From Venturia oleaginea (taxonomy: Eukaryota; Ascomycota; Dothideomycetes; Venturiales; Venturiaceae), in the NCBI GenBank assembly GCA_013176395.1, contig JABMLP010000012.1, forward strand, positions 620,001 through 684,000: DNA of 64,000 bases, written 5' to 3'. Numbering within the stretch: position 1 is the first letter of the stretch; each line of letters opens with the position of its first letter. Under the pieces are notes generated by a model that was not told where the DNA came from, did no database searches, and saw only the letters and a program-made list of their open reading frames with translations. Made by a program: the position numbers and the translations under genes. Of the stretch, positions 20,729 through 30,817 are shown piece after piece.

Positions 20729-21333
20729 TTGTGCACACATTCAACATTATTTAACTTCGATGCGTTCGGTGCAGCGAAGGGCTCATTGTTTTCTACGTAC
20801 GCTATTATGTCAGATTGCCTGGCGCAAGTCGATGCGATGCGTCCAAGACCTAATCGTGAGGATATTCCTTCGGATGATGCGAAGATGACAGACGAAGACC
20901 CATTTCATCAGGCTATCTGGCTACTCGAAGATGGCGAATTTGACCGCGACCGCTCGACGACGACATGTAGAGAGCGGTTCGAATATGATAAGCTCCTTCT
21001 TTTGAGACATTACTATTGCTGACATGTGGCATCAACGGCATGGCGGGCTGGGTGGAATGCCCAGATGAATTCACACGCGGTTCGCAGCTCTTTACAGTGG
21101 ATGGTAAGATCTCAATATGGCTACTTTTCGCATCCAAATGCTACTTGACAGGACCTTACAGGTACGGCGAACGAACCAACCGCCGTGCAATCATGTTCAA
21201 TAATGTTGGCTATATCATCGGAAGCTATGTTCGGGCCTGTCTAGGGAACGCCCAAAACGGCTGGAGTTTCCACTTATCGATTGATTTAATACAGGCCATG
21301 CACGTACATATCCTTCACCTGGAAGGGAGTTAG
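20729..21333 (+). pseudogene. DUF6604-family fragment (paralogue 3)
   Basis: A third, shorter relic immediately downstream of paralogue 2. One frame (from 20729) includes GAAKGSLFSTYAIMSDCLAQ. After a frameshift near 21015 a second frame gives DEFTRGSQLFTVDGKISIWL and FASKCYLTGPYRYGE, which lines up with DEFTKASRQFISDHKIPVWY and FAANAYLVCRRLDASIEFG of paralogue 2. The N- and C-terminal parts are missing. Confidence 0.6.
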
Positions 21334-22451
21334 CGATAGGGCACTGGAGAATATGAGGCGGGGATGGAATATCATGTAGATATGGATTGGTTTGGGCATG
21401 GCGAACTTCTCGATGATGAGGATACAGATGAGGATGGAGAATTTGAAATCATACAGGACTTTAGCTGGTTGACCAGTTCCCTACAAGGTCCGATATCTAA
21501 TACATGAAGAAACCTAGATGAAAGAAAACTTCTAATCGTTCTTAGGAGATTTGCACTTGATTGTAGACAGTGGCGAGGTCTGTTGGATGTAGTCTTTTGA
21601 AATAGAGATGATGAAGTAATCTTATATTAGTGTTACAACAAGGCTGAACATACAACAAAATGCTAACCTAACCTTCGAAATATTTAGATAGTTACATATT
21701 TCATCTTTCAATAATTGAATTGTTGGCTAGAGATTTTCCGTTTTACTGATTTGAAAATCTATGTCTTTTGCAACAAGAATGACAACCAATCACGTGAATG
21801 AATTATTACCAGTAGTTCTTCCGTCGGGCTTTGTGTGACACGGCCTCGACGTGTTCTCTCGTCTGTACCACCCATTCCTTCATCTTTTATCTTCGATTTA
21901 TCATCATCTTCATCAAAGTTTGGACTCGAGAAGATGTTCAGCTGCTATTGACACCCCTTTAATAGACCTAAAGAAGAGATTCTCCGAAATAGGTGAAGAG
22001 CTGGGAGATCGCACATACAGGAGGCCGTTATCACGAGGCTTTTTCACCTCTTGTAGAGAATCTGTACTTAATTTGGATGCAGACACAGAGAGAACGGATG
22101 CAATTCAAGACTACACTCTCGCCCTGGTGCTTCCTTTCGCAATTCGCCGACAGCACCAAATTGGGGCATTAGTTTTCAGAAAGAACGGTCGTTAACACGA
22201 AAAGGCCTGAAATCTTACTTTGGTGCTCTCGGGAACATCTCCCCGAGCTTTTAGTACTCAGAGCAGTTATTCGTGGATCTTGGCATTTAGGATGAGTGTT
22301 ATCTAAGCGGCTCCACAGTCGTATAGCCGCCGTATAGTTCATTTACTATGCATGTAGACTGCAAAGTCGCAAGCTACTTGAAAATCATGAGAACTTTCCA
22401 AACTTATTAACAACTTCCAATCAATCATTCTACCTCCACCCCTCATTCACA
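21334..22451. other. Upstream flank of the RiPP-like cluster
   Basis: Contains one open frame of 114 codons (21851-22195, MFSRLYHPFLHLLSSI...) without recognised domain; I do not call it a gene. No repeat or RNA seen. Confidence 0.4.
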
Positions 22452-23338
22452 ATGAGCGATTCCGACGACAATCTCGACTCTACCACTCTACTCCTCGATG
22501 AATACGTCGAGAAATCGGAAAGAATCTCATTTCGTGAGAAGAGCTGGAGCTTGGTAGCAAAAATCTACGTTCTTCTAACGACATTTGCCACGGTTCTTTC
22601 TATCTCGGTCATCATCTTGTCCATGAAGGACAAACTCGTTTTTGGGGGAGAGGCCAACAGCATCACGCCTGCTTGTAAGAATCTCCAAATTCCCATAGAG
22701 CGAATCATTTGCAATTGCTGATGATTTTTTACAGTCTCCATGGAGCTACACAGTTTCTCGCCTGCATTGGACTATTACACCCTCAATTACACCTCTGCAG
22801 AACAATCCAAAATTGTCAGACAACGCTGGCAGGATCTTCTACCCAGTCAGTTTTAAATCCCATAACTCCTTTGTTAAGAATAACGCCTAAATTGGTTTGC
22901 TATAATCCTACAGAAGGTGGAGGCAATGTTCACATTCCGAATTACAAAAGCTATCCAAAACTCAGCGTGCCATTCATCAACGCCAAAGGCCTGGAGTTAT
23001 GGAAATTGTCATGGGCCCATCAGATCCATTGTCTCTACTACATTATGAATGCATACGACGAGGTTGTCCGACTCGGTCCAACGGGCAGAGAAGGCATCGT
23101 CGAGGAGGGCCATCACTCCGTCCATACTAGCCACTGCTTTGACTACCTTCGCCAAACCATCATGTGTAATGGCGATATGACTTTGGAAGGTCGGACGGTG
23201 TTTGACAATACGAAGGGTACGGATGGGTTTGGTCATACGCATGTCTGTAGGAACCATGACCAGGTTGTACGATGGGCGGAGAAATATGCGGGACCAGATG
23301 AGGAGGCTATGATTACGATGCCTAAGGCCAGTGGGTGA
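22452..23338 (+). CDS. UstYa-family (DUF3328) oxidase-like membrane protein
   Basis: Three exons: 22452-22674, 22735-22845 and 22914-23338 (introns 60 and 68 nt); the joined frame gives 252 residues. Cytosolic N-terminus, one membrane span (VAKIYVLLTTFATVLSISVI, ~38-57), then SPALDYYTLNYT and GGGNVHIPNYKSYPKLSVPF. The two family motifs are present: HQIHCLYYI and HTSHCFDYLRQTIMCNGDMT, followed by GHTHVCRNHDQVVRW. UstYa/UstYb-type proteins are needed for oxidative cyclisation of ustiloxin-, asperipin-, phomopsin- and victorin-type peptides, and HxxHC is thought to bind the metal. Its place ~4 kb from a Kex2-type repeat precursor supports the same role here. Family seen; function inferred. Confidence 0.9.
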
Positions 23339-23963
23339 CGGAAGTCTTGGACTGATCTATTTTGAGCATTCGTGACATTGCTCTGAATTGACTTGTCAGG
23401 AAGGGAAGATCGTCTTGAAAACCGTGGATGCAGCCTCGCTCATCATTTGCTATGGTATGGATTGTCATTCTTTTCTTTGCAAGGAACCAATGAAGAAGGA
23501 CATTCAAATGTGCTTTTTTTCCACGCGTTCTGGATCCCCCACAACTTAGTGGGGGCTAGGCATGAGTCCAAGCGCGTCGCTTATTGGGTTTTTCAGCCTT
23601 GTCTATGTTAGCAATTATCGATCAAATAGATTGGCGGACAGCACCACCTTCGTGCTACACCAAAATCGTAACGGAAAGTAGAAAAGACGCAATAGGCAGC
23701 TCTCCTTGGAATGTTTGAAACATGCTCCCATATCAGGTCACACCGATACTTCTGCAGATTCGGCCTTTCGCCGGGGAAGAGCTCGACATTTTCAACTTCC
23801 CGAGACGCCGCCGAGATTCTTCGATGAGGTCGTTGAGGCTGATGTTGCATTGGCCTACAGGGGTGAGACTTCATCTGGACCGAATCACGAGCAAAAGCAA
23901 GATGGTGATCTGGAATCGTCGCCCACCGGTCTACTGTTCTCAATTCTTCTGATTTGGACTACA

Positions 23964-24704
23964 ATGGACGCTCTTATCAGATCTCTATTCGACCGCCGAA
24001 CCCATCACAGATATACGAAGACCAGCGGATATGACCACGAAGAGGGAGATGATGAAACCACTAAAGAACAAAAGGATGATAGCAGCCGTGCCATGAGGTC
24101 CATTCCAAAACCATCGGGCCTCACAACCATTCTCTTCAGCATTCTCCTCGCCGTTGGAATCATAGTCTTCGCCGCAAGTACCTGGACAATCCTCCACCAA
24201 TTGAGACACATCGAAACATCATGTGCGCCTTCCACACTCCGAAAACCATCCCCATTCACCAAAAACTGCGGCACCACGCCCTCAGAAGCACGCTCCCTCA
24301 ACTGCCGCTTCGAAATGCACAACTTCGCCTGGGTCCCACCAGAATGCTACGACGACGATCTAGGCAACGAATGGGACTCCAACCCCCATTGGGGTTTCTC
24401 CCGAAGCGCAAACGACAGCACCGACTCCGACGCCACGTTCATCGCTGAATGTCGGGCCGGGAATGTGAGTGCGGCGTGGGTGCCATGGCGTCAACATATG
24501 GCTCATTGTGCGTTGATACTGAAGAAGTATTTGAGGAGTGTGGGGAATGATAGGCCGATGGATAATTTCACTGCGAATTGGGCGCATGCGAAGCATTGTA
24601 CTGATATGATGTTGAAGAGGGATGTTGATATGGATATGTACAATAGTTTGTTGCATATTAAATTTCCGGATTGCGATTATGCGTGGCGAGGGGAGCGAGG
24701 GTGA
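23964..24704 (+). CDS. Divergent double-HxxHC membrane protein B (UstY-like)
   Basis: Single exon of 246 residues. The Met at 23964 is chosen because homologous neighbours have ~50-residue polar N-termini; the frame is also open further upstream. One membrane span (LTTILFSILLAVGIIVFAAS, ~54-73). The outer part has a Cys motif, CGTTPSEARSLNC then WVPPEC, followed by two HxxHC motifs, HMAHC and HAKHC. This is the same layout as the proteins at 25.3 and 28.6 kb, but unlike canonical UstYa it lacks the DYLRQ..MC block. Likely one of several oxidases of the RiPP-like cluster; proteins with this Cys motif have been associated with phomopsin-type clusters (from memory, unchecked). Confidence 0.75.
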   Translation: MDALIRSLFDRRTHHRYTKTSGYDHEEGDDETTKEQKDDSSRAMRSIPKPSGLTTILFSILLAVGIIVFAASTWTILHQLRHIETSCAPSTLRKPSPFTKNCGTTPSEARSLNCRFEMHNFAWVPPECYDDDLGNEWDSNPHWGFSRSANDSTDSDATFIAECRAGNVSAAWVPWRQHMAHCALILKKYLRSVGNDRPMDNFTANWAHAKHCTDMMLKRDVDMDMYNSLLHIKFPDCDYAWRGERG

Positions 24705-25331
24705 ATGGAGAGGTTTGGGAACTGGGAGGTGGTTTTGCTACGTTCTTGCGTTTTCTGTACCTATCTGCGACTTTGTTGTATTTGATGTGCCTCTTGTTTC
24801 ATGTGGCTTTCGCTGATGCGAAGTAGGTAAGATCTGGGACATCTGCATCCTAGGCAAGCTCAGCCCAAATCTACTAGTAGGAGACTGGACGATGGGTTTT
24901 TGATGTATTCATGGATTTCCTCATGGGGCTAATCAGACAATAGAAGTCCCTTGAAATAGGCGTGACGGAGCTAATGAGACAATAGAAGTTTCTTGAAATG
25001 ATAGGAGTAGCGTAAACAAACAGCACGAGTAACTAGCTCGTAGAATTGTGAATAAACTTTCGCTGCCACAAATTCCTCAGGAATTGCGTGCTGTAGTACC
25101 ATATGCGTCATATATTTCTGGGTTTCCTCTAATGAGTCAACCATCAAATTTTCGACCATTTACTCAAAGCTGCGACGGCCCATCTAGAAAATTCTCGCAT
25201 AATTCATGCTCCTCAGAAGCCCGCCTTGCCTCCTCACAACTCCAGATCCTTTACCCCAAAAATGAAAGAAACACAAGTGACCCAGATCCCGTTCCCCCAC
25301 CAACAGAAGACAGCAATAACCCTCCTCACGC
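24705..25331. other. Convergent intergenic region, nothing recognised
   Basis: Lies between the 3' ends of two convergent UstY-like genes. A near-duplicate pair occurs at ~24930-25010 (GACAATAGAAGT(C/T)(C/T)CTTGAAAT, twice). No gene seen. Confidence 0.45.
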
Positions 25332-26159
25332 TCATCGCGGCGGCAGAGCAAGCATATAGCATTTCCTCTTGACATCAAACTTCGCCTTCGTCCTCGTCAC
25401 CTCCCTCGATCTCGGCGTATCAGGATTAGTGATAAACTCCAAACAATGCCCCATATGATGCGGATCTAAATGCACATCCAAAGCAGTCGGCGGCTTCCTC
25501 TCCCGAAACGCAATAGACGTATTATGAATATACCGACAATGCTGCCAATGCTCCTCGTTGGAAACAAAGGATTCAGGTACGAGTTCGTAGTTCCCCTTCA
25601 TCAGCTCCTTTTGTGGGATTGGTCTTGTTCCGTTGCGGTCGTGGTAGAAACCCCAGTCTGTGTTGTTGGCGACGGTGAGGTACATTCTTTCGTTGAAGCA
25701 AGGGGCGGGGAGCCATCCGTAGATCATTACGTCGTAGTGGCATTTTGGGTCTTTGCGGGCGGCGTGGGAGGAGGATGTTGGGCATTGGATGTAGTGACCT
25801 TTTGGATCGATTTGGATTTCGAAGCCGTCTAGAAATTTGGGAGTCGTTTCTGTGTATGTGTATGGCTCTGTCCCTCCTGACTGCCACAGACGGATATTGA
25901 GTGTTACGACGAGGAGGAAGAGGCAGATGATGGTCCAAAGGTGGAGTCGAGAATGATCAATGCCAGTACGAGTACGTCTGTCTAAGCGCTCGGTTTGTGC
26001 GTCATCAAATGTCTCTTTTTTCGCTGTAAGATGCAAGAGCGTGCCGGAAATGGTGGTACTGTTGGATCTGGACAATTGGAATTTGTGACTATCCCCATAT
26101 TGAAGACCTATTCTCTTGAGTATTATGTTTCTGAGAAAAAGAGTCAAGCGTGCAAACAT
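25332..26159 (-). CDS. Divergent double-HxxHC membrane protein C (UstY-like)
   Basis: Single exon of 275 residues on the minus strand. The N-terminal ~85 residues are polar and basic, then one membrane span (LHLWTIICLFLLVVTLNIRL, ~89-108). The lumenal part has CPTSSSHAARKDPKCHYD then GWLPAPC, matching the Cys motif of its neighbours, and two HxxHC motifs: HWQHC and HMGHC. Two Asn-glycosylation sequons (NNT, NGT) fit a secretory-pathway location. It is convergent with protein B. Function is inferred from motif and context only. Confidence 0.72.
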   Translation of the reverse strand: MFARLTLFLRNIILKRIGLQYGDSHKFQLSRSNSTTISGTLLHLTAKKETFDDAQTERLDRRTRTGIDHSRLHLWTIICLFLLVVTLNIRLWQSGGTEPYTYTETTPKFLDGFEIQIDPKGHYIQCPTSSSHAARKDPKCHYDVMIYGWLPAPCFNERMYLTVANNTDWGFYHDRNGTRPIPQKELMKGNYELVPESFVSNEEHWQHCRYIHNTSIAFRERKPPTALDVHLDPHHMGHCLEFITNPDTPRSREVTRTKAKFDVKRKCYMLALPPR

Positions 26160-27264
26160 CTTTGACGTTCATGTGAGTTGGACTGTTTAATCCTTTCTCC
26201 CACAGGATTGATGTTGCGATTTGGCGTATCGTGCATAAATTTCGTGCCACAGATTGTATTCAGCCTTGGCACGGACGGTTTGCATGGATGTCTGAATTTC
26301 TCAGATAATAATGAGATCTCTCGGACTTTGGCGCACGATGCACGGGCAGTCTTTCATTCCGTGGATGTCGGCTGATATATTATAGCCGTCAAGTCGTGGA
26401 GTCATCTCCATCTCCGGAATCATTGGGAAGGTGAAAACTACATCCTCAGCTACCATTTAATTAGACAGGAGCAATGTCCCACATGGACGGAGAACAAGGA
26501 GTGGATCAATCTTAGCCTCGCTTATCTAATATGTGCAGCACATAGGAAATGTATTTTTATCTTTCCTCAGGATTGACGTAATTCAGTTCGTATTCTGAAT
26601 ATAGAAGTTAACGAGTTAGGAGCCTTATAGAGATTAGGGTCTGCACCCTGCCAATTTTTTATGAGTTTTGTCTCGGGCCGATAATCGGATAATCGGGAAG
26701 GTACTATGGTGCCCACTACCTATGGTTCTAGTGAGTGTCAAGCAGCCCTAACCTTGTCAGCCTTGCCTCGCATCCGCTTTACAGCAAAAATCCCCCGCAA
26801 ATCCTTGCAACAATTTTGAGAGTAGATTTCATTACTTAATCTTCGTGTTTTAGCTAGGTTCTGCTGTGGGGTAGAGCTCTTGGAATCACTCAGTCGGTTA
26901 GTCAAACACTTGAGATTGTCCATCCACGTTGATAGATAAACCACAATAAAAGCAAGTCCCAACGATACCTATAGGAAGGTCGCAGACTCGTGTGCTACGG
27001 ATAAATTAGGGAGATGTTCGAGGTTGCTGAGAATACCGAACGTGCCCCGAAGTAATGTGTGCTGGCTGCCAACTCGTATTTCCTCTCTGGCTCATCCCGA
27101 CTGAAAGTCAGTGTGCATGGTATTATTCCAGCTAGGACTATCGCAGCAGAAGCTCATAGTTGTGGGTGTGAATGTTTATAAGGTCTCGAGACCGAAGGCA
27201 GTCATTCCTCACCCGATTTCAATACACTTTGCTTAACTATTTCAACCATCCAAATTTAACCAAG
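26160..27264. other. Intergenic region upstream of the precursor gene
   Basis: No gene supported. It must contain the promoters of protein C (minus) and of the precursor peptide gene (plus). A TATA-like TATAAG lies at 27177-27182, about 85 nt before the precursor ATG. Confidence 0.4.
27177..27182 (+). promoter_or_regulatory. TATA-like element of the precursor peptide gene
   Basis: TATAAG sits 83 nt upstream of the ATG at 27265, a plausible spacing for a highly expressed secreted peptide gene with a short 5' leader. Not proven. Confidence 0.3.
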
Positions 27265-27599
27265 ATGCGTTATTCAACTGTCATACTCGCGGTCGTTCCC
27301 GCAGCCTTCACGGCTGTGAATGGAGCAGCCGTTCCTTCTGGTACACTCAGCTCCAGAATCTTAGATTCGACGTTAGATGGCTAACGTGATTTCGGTAAGC
27401 AGATAACAGCGTTGCGTCTAGCGCCAACGCCGCCAATGTGGCTCCTCTAAACGTCGACGACACCAAATATGCTTGGTACAACTTCAAGCGCGACGGGGCC
27501 GCGCTCAAGGCTGCAGCGCCGCCAGATGTCGATGACACCAAATATGCGTGGTACAACTTCAAGCGCGATGAGGCTGCGGCAAATGCTGCTCAGGAATAG
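27265..27599 (+). CDS. RiPP (Kex2-processed repeat) precursor peptide
   Basis: Two exons, 27265-27340 and 27403-27599, flank a 62-nt intron (GTACAC...GCTAAC...AAGCAG) and encode 90 residues. Residues 1-20 form a signal peptide (MRYSTVILAVVPAAFTAVNG). After an Ala/Asn-rich leader, VDDTKYAWYNFKRD occurs twice, at 43-56 and 68-81, identical at protein level with a 25-residue period; the second copy is followed by an acidic/Ala tail. Each repeat ends in Lys-Arg, a Kex2 site, so processing would release two copies of the same aromatic core (YAWYNF or slightly longer). Secretion signal, repeated short core, acidic spacers and dibasic sites are the defining features of ustiloxin/asperipin/victorin-type precursors. 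Neighbouring UstYa-type genes support this. The product structure is unknown. Confidence 0.87.
27453..27569 (+). repeat. Two core-peptide coding repeats, 75-bp period
   Basis: 42-bp units at 27453-27494 and 27528-27569 encode the identical 14 residues VDDTKYAWYNFKRD. They differ only at synonymous third positions (GAC/GAT, GCT/GCG and the final GAC/GAT), which suggests selection on the peptide rather than a very recent duplication. Confidence 0.9.
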
Positions 27600-28571
27600 A
27601 TTGTTGATGGTAATCTTGCTGTTGAGATGTTCGGGGATGACATCTTTCGGATGGATGTCAACATAGCACGTGTGGTTGCTATATAAATTGAAATTCCATA
27701 ATATTTGACAACGATGACTTTTTTGCCGGTCTAGAGTCCATTAGCCTTGATATTATGAGCTCCTAACCTCTTCCTTGAACGCAAATTATTAATAACATTA
27801 CACGCAAGGGTGCGACACCCCTGATTGGTATACTTTTGCCCATGTGCGAGCAGAAAAAGAAATCAGATCCTTCCCGCGTGCGGATGCAAGCCTTAAACGC
27901 ACTACCTTTAAAGCATACTGTCGTATCCGGGAAAAATAACGTGCAAAGTAGATTCGGCGACCTTGTTGAAAGTTGCGACCCTATTTATCACATAAATGTG
28001 CGGAGGTGCGTTACGAGAAATTTTCCCGGAAAAGTTGAAAAAATGCTGGCATGTTCCTAAGCTTGGGTCAAGAATGACTAAAGATTGTGGGTCGTTCAAT
28101 CAATACTTGTACTGTTGCACATTCCTGACCAATACTACGCGAGCATGATCTGCGGACAAAACTGCGTGTATGAACAGTTGTTGGACATTGGGGCGAGTTA
28201 TTGTTATAAGTATGCCAAGCAGCGGTGGCTTAGATCTACTACGTCTGGAGAGTGTAAAATGTTTTAGGACCTGGCAAGCGATCCGTGCCTAACATTTAAA
28301 GGCCTTGAGACCGTAGTATGTAACCTCCAGCTAAGCATTCCGCGATCATAATATAGGTAGGTTAGCAAGTTCGGACAGAGCGAAATGAGATAACCTAAGT
28401 ACTCATCATGTAAGGGCACCCTTCGTTTCCCATTTTCATGTAGGTAACCCTTCTGCTGACATATTTCGGTTGACCAAACAGTTCTTGACGGTCCGTAGCG
28501 CCCATGCTCCTTTTGGTCCCAAAAAAGCCTAGTCGCAACGCCAGCATCCCCTATACGTCTTACTCGTCAAC
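27600..28571. other. Intergenic region, nothing recognised
   Basis: Between the precursor gene and protein D. Several short frames, none convincing. No tailoring-enzyme gene fits here. Confidence 0.45.
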
Positions 28572-29303
28572 ATGTATAGATCCCTCTTACAAGCAAAGCA
28601 AGAGGAGGAACTCATAGACGAGCCAGCACCTGAGGGACACGAAATTGGTTTTGGGAGGACGCAAAAGCCCGGATTTACAAAATTCAATCCATTCGGAGAT
28701 GGGACAGGGTCTTTCCTGAACATCCTGTGGAAGGTTTTCGTCTTCGGTCTCGCCATTTGGGGGTTCCTCGACTTGTCTCGACGCGTGGTGCAGACATGGC
28801 GGTTCGAGACGACAATAAGCGCAAGCGATGCAATATCTCACTGCAAACATTATTGCGGCAACAGTCCTGCAGAAGCTTTCGAAAAGGGATGCATATTCGA
28901 CCCCTTGGAAACAAGATTGACAAGACCGGAGTGCGTCAATGCGGACTTGAACAGAGAATTCGTGCAACTTGGTCGAGGACCAAACGGAACGCACCTTTAC
29001 GGATTGGAGGAGGAAGACGGGATTCGCAAAGTCGGAGGTCCGGAATTGCTTGAAGCGATCAAACCTGGACTAGTTGTATGGGAGTCAACATGGTGGCATC
29101 TGACGCATTGCATCTTCATGTATAGGAAAGCGGTCTTGAGTCGTTTTGACGGCGTGCTGCTTAGTATGACTCGGGAAGAGCAAGAGAAGCATGATCATCA
29201 CTGCGGAAGGATGCTCATAAACCACCTTTCCAAGGGGCCAGAGGTTGACGAGTATAGTGGGCACATGCATTTTGGAAACAAGACCGAAGCGCGGACAAAG
29301 TGA
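28572..29303 (+). CDS. Divergent double-HxxHC membrane protein D (UstY-like)
   Basis: Single exon of 243 residues. Polar N-terminus of ~50 residues, one membrane span (ILWKVFVFGLAIWGFLDLS, ~51-69). Then the Cys motif CGNSPAEAFEKGCIFD...RPEC, and the two HxxHC motifs HLTHC and HDHHC. Closely parallels protein B in layout: C-G-x-[ST]-P-x-E-A-x(3-4)-C. It is the last recognisable gene of the RiPP-like cluster; a pogo element starts ~170 bp downstream. Putative oxidase of precursor maturation (inference). Confidence 0.75.
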   Translation: MYRSLLQAKQEEELIDEPAPEGHEIGFGRTQKPGFTKFNPFGDGTGSFLNILWKVFVFGLAIWGFLDLSRRVVQTWRFETTISASDAISHCKHYCGNSPAEAFEKGCIFDPLETRLTRPECVNADLNREFVQLGRGPNGTHLYGLEEEDGIRKVGGPELLEAIKPGLVVWESTWWHLTHCIFMYRKAVLSRFDGVLLSMTREEQEKHDHHCGRMLINHLSKGPEVDEYSGHMHFGNKTEARTK

Positions 29304-29478
29304 GAGTGCGCGGCGGAGTGTGCTGGAAATTGGGTGTTGAGTTCTCATTGGGAGTCGTAGATGAGACAAGCGAGTTGTGATATGAGAATGATGAAGGAAG
29401 GAAGTCCGATAGGGTGTTTGATGATGTCGAGGTTGAGCACAGAGTTGATCAACTTGTTATACTAATATGAATGTAGTA

Positions 29479-30585
29479 ACGTTACTCACAAGCGAGTGAC
29501 GCATAGAATCTTACATCTCATCTTTCCAAGGCTCTACACTACAACATCATGACTTCTAAAGCCCAACAAGAAGGGCGATTACTTCTCGCTCTTCAAGCCT
29601 TCCGGAAAGGTCAATTTTCAAGCATTCGTCGAGCTGCATTATCATATAATGTACCTCCAAGCAATCTCGAACACCGCCTCAAGGGACGCGTTGCACGCGT
29701 AGATTCGCATGCAAATAATCATAAGCTTACTCCCACAGAAGAAGAAGCCCTTCTATAGTGGATTATTTCAATGGACGAACGTGGTTATCCTCCTACAATC
29801 TCTGCATTACGTGATGCAGCTAGATTATTGCTTCAGCAACGCGTCGGTTCTGAAGACTCAATCGGTGTCAACTAGCCTCGCAACTTTGTCAAGCGTCAAC
29901 CGACCTTACAAGCCAAGTATACACGTAAATACGACTACCAAAGAGCTCAATGCGAAGATCCGGACGTTGTTCAAAACTGGTTTCGACTCGTATGCAATAC
30001 AATTCAGAAATACGGCATCGTAGATGAGGACATCTATAACTTCGACGAAACTGGCTTTGCAATAGGAGTTGCAGGTACTTCGCGTGTTATTACCTCGTCA
30101 GATCGACGTGGTAAACCTCCACAATTACAACCTGGCAATCGCGAGTGGATTGCAGCTATTGAAGCGATCAATACGCGTAGCTATGCACAGCGCTGTTCTT
30201 CTTGCAAGTGAGAACGAGACGTCACGGACGATGAACGAGAAGAGGAAGAAAAAAGGACAGGTACGAAGAGCTCAGATCTCTGAAACCCCCTCTCTTACAA
30301 TTACTGAGGCGCAGAAATTTGTATTTCGGCCTACAGCTAATAAAATACAAGTGGAGGCAGAGGTATCGAGGGCTGGATCTCGAGAGGAAAGGTACGGGTT
30401 ACCGAGCTGTTTTATCTGTAAAGGCTTCGATCATGCAGCTGCTGAATGCCCTAAATATCAATAATTTATTGTATATTAGCTCATTTAAATATGTTACTCA
30501 GAGATTGATTTATGGTGTTGCAAAGATGAGATGTAAGATTCTATACGTCACTCGCTTGTATGCGTCACTCGCTTGTGAGTAACGT
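29479..30585 (+). mobile_element. Pogo-type element with internal deletion (subfamily 1)
   Basis: Terminal inverted repeats beginning ACGTTACTCACAAGCGAGTG at both ends, flanked by TA (29477-29478, 30586-30587). The right end carries the GCGTCACTCGCTTG motif in two direct copies. At 1107 bp it is ~740 bp shorter than the full-size pogo copies at 36.6 and 55.6 kb. The missing part is the catalytic core of the transposase. Confidence 0.88.
29549..30464 (+). pseudogene. Pogo-type transposase remnant (HTH plus zinc knuckle)
   Basis: N-terminal psq-type helix-turn-helix (MTSKAQQEGRLLLALQAFRK...RRAALSYNVP) is open to a TAG at ~29756. Further pieces in shifted or interrupted frames follow: QRAQCEDP-like sequence and IYNFDETGFAIGVA (first catalytic Asp). 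After PPQLQPGNREWIAAIEA the second and third catalytic regions are missing, and the sequence jumps to a basic coiled-coil tail ending in a CCHC knuckle, CFICKGFDHAAAEC. Non-functional. Confidence 0.8.
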
Positions 30586-30817
30586 TAGTGAGATACTGTC
30601 AGCAGGACCACGTGATATTAGCCGCTTCATACAGCCCCCTCATCGATTTTCTCATGGGAAAACATCTTTCTTTTTTGAAAATGAATGTGATTATTATCTA
30701 CTCCGTCAGTGTGTCTTGAATCTCGTTCCAGAGTCACGTGCGTAATTTTAGCCTTGTGGCCTAAGGCTTAATAATTGACCGTGTTCCTCCCTACGGAGTT
30801 GTGTAGGGTAAGTCTCT

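Noticed and set aside
21851..22195. 114-codon frame left of the RiPP-like cluster as a second precursor or cluster gene
   Set aside because: No dibasic repeats, no HxxHC motif, no clear signal peptide; not supported as a gene.
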